Positions 18,419 through 25,195 of a stretch of DNA of 64,000 bases are shown piece by piece. Positions within the stretch are counted from its first letter, which is position 1; each line of letters begins with the position of its first letter. The notes below the pieces were generated by a model. The model made no database searches. It saw only the letters and a program-made list of their open reading frames with translations, and was not told the DNA's origin. A program made the position numbers and the translations under genes. Source of the DNA: Zavarzinia aquatilis (GTDB lineage: Bacteria; Pseudomonadota; Alphaproteobacteria; Zavarziniales; Zavarziniaceae); assembly GCF_003173035.1 (NCBI RefSeq), contig NZ_QGLE01000016.1, positions 1-64,000 of the forward strand. The letters are read 5' to 3'.

Positions 18419-19345
18419 CTATGCGATCATGGAGGCGGCCGCGGCGCGGTCGTGAAACACCAGCCAGTCGTCCAGCCGGGGCGACGGGGCAAGCCGGCGT
18501 TGCTGGCGCAGGGTGACCCGCAGGCAGGCGCGGGCGAAGCGGTCGCGCGGCACCGAAACTGCATCCGGCCCCTGTCCCGCCGCCAGTGCCGCGAGAACGG
18601 CGTGCTTCAGGCGGACCAGCCGCCTCGGGCCAAAGACCGCATACAAGTCCTGAAACCGCTGGTGTTCCGCCGGATCGAAGGGCTTGGTCCGGCCCGCGCC
18701 AGGAGGCGGGAACAGGAAGCCGCAGGGCACCAGATGACGGGGCAACGGCAGGGTGGCGGCATGACGCCGACCGGCGCCAAAGCCCGCGGGCAGCAGCAGC
18801 GGAACCTGCCCCACCGCCAGCTCCAGCCGGCCGGCGCGGCTCTTGAACAGCCAGGTCGCGCCCAGCCCGGTCAGCGCGGCGGGATCGACCTGTTGCCCGA
18901 TCAGGCGATCGAGCGACCGCGCCTGCTCGGCCGTGGTCGCGCGCAGGCACAGCCGCCCCCGACAATCGCCGAGGCCGAGATCATAGAGCACGCCGGGGCC
19001 GAGAATCGCCCCCCGGTCCGTACCGAGGCGGACAAGCCCACGCGGTGTCGGAAGGGGCGGCACGCAAAGCGCGATGCCATGATTCCACGAGACCGGATCG
19101 GCGCTCAGGCTCTCGTAGGCGAGGAGGCGAAAACCCCCGCGCCGAACGAGGCGGAGCGCACCATGGGCCCCGATGGCGGTCACCGTGGAGGGCAGGGCGG
19201 TGACCGCCATCGGTATGCCGTCGGCGGCGAAGCGACCGACGGCATGTCCAAAGCCCATGCTCCAGACCATCGCGGGATCGGCGAGCAGGGCGGCGAGCGC
19301 GTCGAAGGGGCGATCCCGCCGCCAGCCCGGAACCAGCGCGGTCAC
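18419..19345 (-). CDS. Unknown protein coupled to cobalt transporter genes
   Basis: A 308-residue protein I do not recognise. GTG at 19345 overlaps the cbtA stop (GTGA), the same coupling seen at cobN-cobG, so it belongs to the cbtB-cbtA operon under the second cobalamin riboswitch. It has no signal peptide or clear membrane span. Visible features are WSMGFGHAVGRFAADGIPMA near residue 27, a proline-rich FLFPPPGAG segment near 203, and an arginine-rich C-terminus. There is no obvious metal-binding cluster, and the few cysteines are scattered. By context it may act in cobalt uptake or its control. The alternative ATG at 19471 would overlap cbtA by 130 bp and is unlikely. Confidence 0.6.
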   Translation of the reverse strand: MTALVPGWRRDRPFDALAALLADPAMVWSMGFGHAVGRFAADGIPMAVTALPSTVTAIGAHGALRLVRRGGFRLLAYESLSADPVSWNHGIALCVPPLPTPRGLVRLGTDRGAILGPGVLYDLGLGDCRGRLCLRATTAEQARSLDRLIGQQVDPAALTGLGATWLFKSRAGRLELAVGQVPLLLPAGFGAGRRHAATLPLPRHLVPCGFLFPPPGAGRTKPFDPAEHQRFQDLYAVFGPRRLVRLKHAVLAALAAGQGPDAVSVPRDRFARACLRVTLRQQRRLAPSPRLDDWLVFHDRAAAASMIA

Positions 19346-20106
19346 GCCGCCCGCAACAGCCCGCTTCCCCGCGCGGCCTCGAGCCGGCGTTCGGCGACAA
19401 GGCCGAAGCCGAGACCGAGCGCGGCCCACAGCACCGCCTGGGTACCGACGGCAGCCAGACGGAAATCCCACAGCAGCGCGGCCGGAAATTCCGCGGGCAT
19501 CTCGGTCACCGCCGGCAGCGCCAGCATGGCGGCGGTCACCGCGCCGAGATAGAGCGCGCCCCCCAGGATGGCGCCGTTCCAGAGCCCGAGCGCGCGGGCC
19601 GCCCGGCGTCCGCCGGCCAGCGCGGCCACGGCCGCCGCCAGCGAGAACAACACCATGGAGAGATAGAGCGCGGTGCGCGGCCCGATGGTCTCGGGGCTGC
19701 TGACCACCGGCGGGCTGGCCGGATATTTGATCTGCGGCACCAGATAGATCACGGCGAAACCGGCGAGGGCGAGCAGCGCCGCCGTGGCCCGCGGCCCGAT
19801 GGCGCCGAGCCTGCCTTGCGCATAGGCGAAGACGAGGGCGAGGATACCGCCGAGGGCGGCGCCATAGACGACGGTGCCGGTCAGCAGGCCGAGACCGCGC
19901 TGCACGTCGCGGCTGACCAGCTCGGGCTCGTCGGCGGCGCCATGGGTGTCGGCGGTGTCGCCACCGCCATGGCTATGGGAGGGCGCGCCCTCGAGGGCGA
20001 TGGCGCGCTCGACCGGCGGTTCGCCGAAGACCCGGGCGAAACCGAAGGCGAGCAGACCCGCGAGGATGCCGATCAGCATCCCCCGCATCAGCAGGGCAGG
20101 AACCAT
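19342..20106 (-). CDS. cbtA: Cobalt transporter subunit CbtA
   Basis: A 254-residue membrane protein of the CbtA family, the core of predicted CbtAB cobalt transporters. It has about five hydrophobic segments, starting at LLMRGMLIGILAGLLAFGFA. A histidine-rich loop HSHGGGDTADTHG follows near residue 44 and is a plausible cobalt-sensing or binding site. YLVPQIKYPASPP near residue 120 is a conserved family segment. It lies 18 bp downstream of cbtB and overlaps the next gene by 4 bp. A cobalamin riboswitch heads the operon, supporting cobalt as substrate. Confidence 0.9.
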   Translation of the reverse strand: MVPALLMRGMLIGILAGLLAFGFARVFGEPPVERAIALEGAPSHSHGGGDTADTHGAADEPELVSRDVQRGLGLLTGTVVYGAALGGILALVFAYAQGRLGAIGPRATAALLALAGFAVIYLVPQIKYPASPPVVSSPETIGPRTALYLSMVLFSLAAAVAALAGGRRAARALGLWNGAILGGALYLGAVTAAMLALPAVTEMPAEFPAALLWDFRLAAVGTQAVLWAALGLGFGLVAERRLEAARGSGLLRAA

Positions 20107-20124
20107 GATGAAACGCCTTCGATC

Positions 20125-20343
20125 TCAGTGGCAGGGAAAGCCGAGCAGATGGCGGGCGTCGTGCACGAATTCATGCACATACATGCCCTCGAAGATCGAG
20201 GTGGCGCCCTGTTCGGCGCCGACGAAATAGATCGCCACCAGCGACAGCAGCCCGGCGAAAATCGCCCAGGGCAGGATGTCATGCAGCGGAATGGCGGAAG
20301 GTGAAATCGCCCGGGTCACCGGCGCGATGGTCGCGTGGCTCAT
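20125..20343 (-). CDS. cbtB: Cobalt transporter subunit CbtB
   Basis: A 72-residue single-span membrane protein of the CbtB family. The hydrophobic segment LPWAIFAGLLSLVAIYFVG covers residues 24-42. The C-terminus carries the histidine motif HEFVHDARHLLGFPCH, probably a metal site. Start ATG 20343 follows an AAAGGA ribosome site. It is the first gene after the second cobalamin riboswitch and pairs with cbtA, as is usual for this two-gene cobalt system. Confidence 0.9.
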   Translation of the reverse strand: MSHATIAPVTRAISPSAIPLHDILPWAIFAGLLSLVAIYFVGAEQGATSIFEGMYVHEFVHDARHLLGFPCH

Positions 20344-20384
20344 CTGTCTGTCCTTTGGGATTGCGCGTCCCGTTAGAGTGTGCG

Positions 20385-20484
20385 TGCCGGGGGCGGGTCT
20401 GGCTTACGCCCCGGTCATATGACCTTGGCGATTACAGTGGCGCGACCGCGCCGGAATTGCACCGGCTTCCAGTCCCCGACAAAC
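20385..20484 (-). ncRNA. Compact cobalamin riboswitch before cbtBA
   Basis: On the minus strand the conserved core GGAAGCCGGTGCAATTCCGG (20474-20455) is followed by GCGGTCGCGCCACTGTAA and then the B12-box-like AAGCCAGACCCGCC (20405-20392). It ends about 45 bp before cbtB. It is much shorter than the cob-operon riboswitch and lacks several outer helices, so it looks like a minimal (class II-like) cobalamin aptamer. It should repress cobalt uptake when cobalamin is sufficient. Confidence 0.85.
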
Positions 20485-20490
20485 GCCGAC

Positions 20491-20519
20491 AGAGTGGGCC
20501 GTGGTCGCGCCGATGTCAA
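20491..20519 (-). promoter_or_regulatory. Promoter of the cbtBA operon
   Basis: On the minus strand TTGACA (20519-20514) and CACTCT (20496-20491) are separated by 17 bp. The predicted transcript start near 20484 falls just before the riboswitch core. The -10 box is a poor match. Confidence 0.55.
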
Positions 20520-20644
20520 TGCGGGTGCGAAAGGAAGGCCTCCCCGCCCCTCCCCATCGGGGAGGGGGTCGGCCGGCCCCCGTCCGCCTACAGTGGCCGC
20601 CGAAGCGCCGAGCCGGCGCCCTGTCCCCATCGAGGAGCGAGAAG

Positions 20645-21826
20645 ATGAGCAAGGTCGTGGTCGCTGGCGTCGGCATGATTCCCTTCGTGAAGCCGGGGGC
20701 CAACAAGCCCTATCCCGAAATGGCGACCGAAGCCCTGCGCGCCGCCTTCGCCGATGCCGGCCTCGACTATGGCGCGGTCCAGCAGGCCTATGTCGGCTAT
20801 GTCTATGGCGATTCGACCGCCGGCCAATGCGCGCTCTACGACTTCGGCATGACCGGCATTCCGGTCTTCAATGTGAACAACAATTGCTCGACCGGCTCGT
20901 CCGCCCTGTTCCTCGCCCGCCAGGCGGTCGAAAGCGGCGTCGTCGACTGCGCCCTCGCCCTCGGCTTCGAGCAGATGAACCCCGGCGCCCTCGGCTCGGT
21001 CTTCGGCGACCGGCCGAGCCCGTTCCAGCGCTTCGACGACGCCACCGCCGAACTGGTCGGCCATGCCGAAATCCCGCTCGCCCTGCGCTATTTCGGCGGC
21101 GCCGGCCTTGCCCACATGCAGCAATACGGCACGCCGCTCGAGACCTTCGCCAAGATCAGGGCCAAGGCCAGCCGCCATGCCGCCAACAATCCGGTCGCCC
21201 TGTTCCGCAGCGTGCTGACGGCGGACGACGTGCTCGCCTCGCCCGTGATGTGGCCGGGGGTGATGACCCGGCTGATGGCCTGCCCGCCGACCTGCGGCGC
21301 CGCCGCCGCCATCCTGTGCTCCGAGAGTTTCGCCGCCCGCCACGGCCTCGATGCCTCGGTGCGCATCCGCGCCCAGGCCATGACGACGGACACGCCGGTC
21401 AGCTTCGAGGCGCGCGACATGCGCGAGGTGGTGGGCGCCAGCATGACCAAATCCGCCGCCCGCCAGGTCTATGAAGCGGCGGGCATCGGCCCCGAGGATA
21501 TCGACGTCGTCGAGCTGCACGACTGCTTCGCCCATAACGAGCTGATCACCTACGAGGCCCTCGGCCTCTGCCCCGACGGCGGCGCGCAGAAATTCGTCGA
21601 CGACGGCGACAATACCTATGGCGGAAAATTCGTCACCAACCCGTCGGGCGGGCTGCTGTCCAAGGGCCATCCGCTGGGCGCCACCGGCCTTGCGCAATGC
21701 ACCGAGCTGGTCCAGCAGCTGCGCGGCACCGCCGACAGGCGCCAGGTCGAGGGGGCGAGCCTCGCGCTTCAGCACAATCTCGGCCTTGGCGGCGCCTGCG
21801 TCGTCACCCTCTATGAAAAGCACTAA
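20645..21826 (+). CDS. SCP-x-type thiolase / lipid-transfer protein
   Basis: A 393-residue thiolase-superfamily protein of the SCP-x/lipid-transfer branch, expected to cleave or form 3-oxoacyl-CoA. The nucleophilic cysteine sits in NVNNNCSTGSSALFLARQ near residue 82. Other family motifs are MNPGALGSVFGDRP near 117, ELHDCFAHNELITYEALGLC near 293 and GGLLSKGHPLGATG near 336, with the second active-site cysteine region LGGACVV at the C-terminus. Start ATG 20645 follows a GAGGAGCGAGAAG ribosome site. It is the first gene of a five-gene acyl-CoA operon and is divergent from cbtB. Confidence 0.87.
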   Translation: MSKVVVAGVGMIPFVKPGANKPYPEMATEALRAAFADAGLDYGAVQQAYVGYVYGDSTAGQCALYDFGMTGIPVFNVNNNCSTGSSALFLARQAVESGVVDCALALGFEQMNPGALGSVFGDRPSPFQRFDDATAELVGHAEIPLALRYFGGAGLAHMQQYGTPLETFAKIRAKASRHAANNPVALFRSVLTADDVLASPVMWPGVMTRLMACPPTCGAAAAILCSESFAARHGLDASVRIRAQAMTTDTPVSFEARDMREVVGASMTKSAARQVYEAAGIGPEDIDVVELHDCFAHNELITYEALGLCPDGGAQKFVDDGDNTYGGKFVTNPSGGLLSKGHPLGATGLAQCTELVQQLRGTADRRQVEGASLALQHNLGLGGACVVTLYEKH

Positions 21827-21837
21827 AGGGGGCCGCC

Positions 21838-22278
21838 GTGATTGATCGCAAGTGGATCGGCCATGTCTCCGCCCCGTCGGAGCTGGCCCTCGACCGTGGG
21901 CGCCTGCGCTTCTTCGCCGAGGCGATCGGCGAGACCGACCCCGTCTATACCGATGTCGAGGTGGCGCAGGCCGCAGGCTACGCCGACCTGCCGGCCCCGC
22001 CCACCTTCCTCTTCGCCGCGGAAATGGACAGTGGCGCGGTGATGCAGACCCTGACCGACCTCGGCATCCCGCTCGCCCGGCTGCTGCATGGCGAACAGGG
22101 CTTCACCTATCACAAGCCGGCCTGCGCGGGCGATGTGATCACCGTCGTCTCCCGCATCGCCGACATCTACGACAAGAAGGGCGGGGCCCTCGAATTCGTC
22201 GTGAAACAGGCCGAGGCGCGCAATCAGGCGGGCGAGCTGGTGGCCGAGCTGCGCACCTCCTTCGTCTGCCGGAATTGA
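21838..22278 (+). CDS. MaoC-like N-terminal-domain protein (hydratase partner)
   Basis: A 146-residue hot-dog-fold protein of the N-terminal MaoC/FAS1-dehydratase-like type. It has RLRFFAEAIGETDPVYTDVEVAQAAGY near residue 22 and LLHGEQGFTYHKPACAGDVI near residue 81. It lacks the catalytic D-x-N-P-x-H signature, so alone it is probably not active. In steroid and fatty-acid systems such proteins pair with a catalytic MaoC partner as a heteromeric enoyl-CoA hydratase, and that partner is encoded 14 bp downstream. It starts with GTG, 11 bp after the thiolase stop. Confidence 0.8.
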   Translation: MIDRKWIGHVSAPSELALDRGRLRFFAEAIGETDPVYTDVEVAQAAGYADLPAPPTFLFAAEMDSGAVMQTLTDLGIPLARLLHGEQGFTYHKPACAGDVITVVSRIADIYDKKGGALEFVVKQAEARNQAGELVAELRTSFVCRN

Positions 22279-22292
22279 TGAGGAACCCCGCC

Positions 22293-22700
22293 ATGATCGA
22301 AACCGTGGAAACCGGGCAGGAGCTGCCGCCCCTGACCCTGAAGCCGGTGGACCGCACCACCCTCGCCCTGTTTTGCGGCGCGTCGGGCGATCACAACCCG
22401 ATCCATATCGACATCGACTTCGCCCGCAAGGCCGGAATGCCCGATGTTTTCGCCCACGGGATGCTGGGCATGGCCTGGATGGGCCGGCTGCTGACCCGCT
22501 GGGCACCGCAGAGCCGGCTGCGCCGTTTCGACGTGCGCTTCCAGGGCATCACCCATCTGGGCAACGCGATCACCGTGCGCGGCCGCGTGACCGGGATCGT
22601 CGAGCTGAATGGCGAGCGCTGCGCCCGCGTCGAGGTCAGCAATTCCAATCAATACGGCCAGGTGAAAATCGCCGGCGAAGCCCTGATCGCGCTCGGCTGA
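22293..22700 (+). CDS. MaoC-family enoyl-CoA hydratase (R-specific type)
   Basis: A 135-residue hot-dog-fold hydratase. The catalytic hydratase-2 motif CGASGDHNPIHIDIDFARKA lies near residues 28-47 with the Asp and His in place, followed by VFAHGMLGMAWMGRLL. It should hydrate 2-enoyl-CoA to 3-hydroxyacyl-CoA, probably as a complex with the upstream MaoC-like protein. I prefer ATG 22293, spaced from a GAGGAA ribosome site. ATG 22278 would add five residues and overlap the previous stop. Confidence 0.85.
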   Translation: MIETVETGQELPPLTLKPVDRTTLALFCGASGDHNPIHIDIDFARKAGMPDVFAHGMLGMAWMGRLLTRWAPQSRLRRFDVRFQGITHLGNAITVRGRVTGIVELNGERCARVEVSNSNQYGQVKIAGEALIALG

Positions 22701-22723
22701 CGGTCACGGTGAGGAGAGAGAAC

Positions 22724-23557
22724 ATGTCGAACAAGCTCGAGGGCAAGGTCGCCCTCGTCACCGGCTCGGGCCGCGGCATCGGCCGGGCGATCGCGCTGAA
22801 ACTGGCGTCCGAAGGGGCGCGGGTCGTCGTCAACGATCTCGACCCCGGCCCCGCCGCCGAAGTGGTGGAGGCGATCCGCGACGCGGGCGGCGATGCCGTC
22901 GCCTGCATCGGCAGCGTGACCGCGCCCGATTTCGCCGAACGCTTCGTCGGCACCGCGGTCGAGACCTACCGGGCACTCGACATCATCGTGAACAATGCCG
23001 GTTACACCTGGGACAGCGTCGTCCAGAAGATGACCGACGAGCAATGGTACGCGATGATCGACGTGCATCTGACCGCGCCCTTCCGCATCCTGCGCGCCGC
23101 CCAGCCGGTGATCCGGGACCAGGCCAGGGCCGATGCCGAGGCCGGCCGCCGGATCGTGCGCAAGGTCGTGAACATCTCGTCGGTCGCCGGCCTGTTCGGC
23201 AATGCCGGCCAGACCAATTATTCGGCGGCCAAGGCGGGCATCACCGGCATGACCATGACCCTGGCCAAGGAATGGGGCCGCATGAACACCACGGTGAATT
23301 GCGTCGCCTATGGTTTCATCAAGACCCGCCTGACCGAGGCCGCCGCCGGCGCCAACGCGACGGCCAATATCGAGGGGCGCGAGATCAAGGTTGGCGTCAA
23401 TCCCGACCTGCTTGCCATGATGGAACGCTCGATCCCGCTCGGCCGGGGCGGCACGCCCGAGGAGGCGGCCAATGCGGTCTATCTGTTCTGCATCCCGGAA
23501 AGCGATTATGTCAGCGGCCAGACACTGATCTGCTCCGGCGGGCTGACCGGGATCTGA
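22724..23557 (+). CDS. SDR-family 3-hydroxyacyl-CoA dehydrogenase-like protein
   Basis: A 277-residue classical short-chain dehydrogenase. It has the cofactor loop TGSGRGIGRA at residues 14-23, VVNDLD near 36 (acidic end suggesting NAD preference), IVNNAGY near 87, catalytic Ser in NISSVAGL near 149, and YSAAK near 166. Together with the hydratase and thiolase it would oxidise 3-hydroxyacyl-CoA to 3-oxoacyl-CoA. The start follows a GAGGAGAGAG ribosome site. The C-terminal Rossmann-fold extension GQTLICSGGLTGI is normal for FabG-like SDRs. Confidence 0.86.
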   Translation: MSNKLEGKVALVTGSGRGIGRAIALKLASEGARVVVNDLDPGPAAEVVEAIRDAGGDAVACIGSVTAPDFAERFVGTAVETYRALDIIVNNAGYTWDSVVQKMTDEQWYAMIDVHLTAPFRILRAAQPVIRDQARADAEAGRRIVRKVVNISSVAGLFGNAGQTNYSAAKAGITGMTMTLAKEWGRMNTTVNCVAYGFIKTRLTEAAAGANATANIEGREIKVGVNPDLLAMMERSIPLGRGGTPEEAANAVYLFCIPESDYVSGQTLICSGGLTGI

Positions 23558-23562
23558 CGGCG

Positions 23563-25122
23563 ATGTATATCACCCAGCCGCTTCACCGCGCCGTGCAGCA
23601 GCATCCGGACCGGATCGCCCTGCGCTGCGGCCGGCGGAGTCAGACCTTCCGCACGCTGGCGGACCGGGTCGCCCGGCTGGCCGGTGCCCTGCAGGGCCTT
23701 GGCATGGCGACCGGCGACCGGGTGGCCATCCTGTCCCTGAACTCGGACCGTTACTTCGAGGCGATGATCGCCGTCCCCTATGGCGGCGGCGTCATCAACC
23801 CCTGCAACATCCGCTGGTCGGCGGCCGAGCTGCTTTACGCGCTCGAGGATTCAGGCTCGCGCATTCTCCTCGTCGACGATGCCTTCGCTGCCCTCGCGAC
23901 GCGGCTACAGGCCGATTGCCCCTGGCCGCTGACCCTCGTCCACTGCGGCGACGGCGAGACGCCCGCCGGCATGGCGGCTTACGAGAAGCTGATCGCCGGG
24001 GCGCAGCCGGTGCCCGATGCCGTCCGCCGGGGCGACGATCTGCTGGGCCTGTTCTATACCGGCGGCACCACGGGCAACCCCAAGGGCGTGATGATCAGCC
24101 ACGGCGGCATGTATGCCTCGCTGCTGTCCCTCCTCGCCGAGGGCATGGCGCCCGAGGGCGGCGTCTACCTTCATGCCGCGCCCATGTTCCATGTCGCCGA
24201 TATCGGCATGTCCGGCGTCCAGTGGGTGCGCGGCAACACCCAGAGTTTCATCGGCGCCTTCTCGCCGACCGCCGTGGTCGAGGCGATCGAGCGCGACCGG
24301 GTGAGCCATGTCCTGCTGGTGCCGACCATGATCCAGATGCTGGTCGACCATCCGGTGATGCGCGAGGGCCGCGACCTGTCCAGCCTGAAATGCATTGTCT
24401 ACGGCGCCTCGCCGATGTCGGAGGCGCTGCTCGACCGCGCCATGGCGGTGCTGCCCGGGGTCGATTTCATGCAGGCCTATGGCATGACCGAACTCTCCCC
24501 CCTCGCCACCCTGTGCCCGGCCGAATATCACCGGCCCGAGGGGCGCAAGCTGGGCAAGCTGCGCTCGGCCGGGCGGGCCAGCTTCTGCACCGAGGTCCGC
24601 ATCGTCAAGGCGGACGGCCGCGAGGTGCCGCGCGGCACCGTGGGCGAAGTCGTGGTGCGCGGCCCCAATGTCATGCGGGGCTACTGGAACAAGCCCGAGC
24701 TGACGGCACAGACGGTCCGCGACGGCTGGATGCACACCGGCGACGGCGCCTATATGGACGACGACGGCTTCATCTTCATCGTCGACCGGGTGAAGGACAT
24801 GATCATCTCGGGCGGGGAGAACGTCTATTCGGCCGAGGTCGAGAATGTCATCGCCCAGCATCCGCTGGTCGCGACCTGCGCCGTGATCGGCATCCCGAGC
24901 GCGGACTGGGGCGAGAGCGTCCATGCCGTCGTCGTGCCGAAGCCGGGCGCCGCCCTCTCGGCCGAGGAGGTGACGGCCTTCTGCCGGGAGCGGATCGCCG
25001 GCTACAAATGCCCGCGCAGCGTCGACTTCGTTGCAGAACTGCCCGTGTCCGGCGCCGGCAAGGTGCTGAAAACCGCTCTGCGCGCGCCCTATTGGGGCGA
25101 TCGCAAAAACCAGGTGGCCTGA
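23563..25122 (+). CDS. Acyl-CoA synthetase (AMP-forming)
   Basis: Activates a carboxylic acid to its CoA thioester through an acyl-adenylate. The 519-residue protein of the ANL superfamily has the P-loop FYTGGTTGNPKGVM near residue 164 and YGMTELSP near 306. GYWNKPELT is near 372, the HTGD motif near 388, DRVKDMIISGGENVYSAEVE near 407, and the catalytic lysine in GAGKVLK near 501. The ATG at 23563 lies 5 bp after the SDR stop. It completes the set ligase, hydratase, dehydrogenase and thiolase; an acyl-CoA dehydrogenase is not present here. Substrate not predictable. Confidence 0.9.
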   Translation: MYITQPLHRAVQQHPDRIALRCGRRSQTFRTLADRVARLAGALQGLGMATGDRVAILSLNSDRYFEAMIAVPYGGGVINPCNIRWSAAELLYALEDSGSRILLVDDAFAALATRLQADCPWPLTLVHCGDGETPAGMAAYEKLIAGAQPVPDAVRRGDDLLGLFYTGGTTGNPKGVMISHGGMYASLLSLLAEGMAPEGGVYLHAAPMFHVADIGMSGVQWVRGNTQSFIGAFSPTAVVEAIERDRVSHVLLVPTMIQMLVDHPVMREGRDLSSLKCIVYGASPMSEALLDRAMAVLPGVDFMQAYGMTELSPLATLCPAEYHRPEGRKLGKLRSAGRASFCTEVRIVKADGREVPRGTVGEVVVRGPNVMRGYWNKPELTAQTVRDGWMHTGDGAYMDDDGFIFIVDRVKDMIISGGENVYSAEVENVIAQHPLVATCAVIGIPSADWGESVHAVVVPKPGAALSAEEVTAFCRERIAGYKCPRSVDFVAELPVSGAGKVLKTALRAPYWGDRKNQVA

Positions 25123-25195
25123 GCCTGCCCCCCTGTATCATGGGCGATACCGACGATGCGAAGAAGGATGACACGGCCCGCGCGCCCGACTTGCC

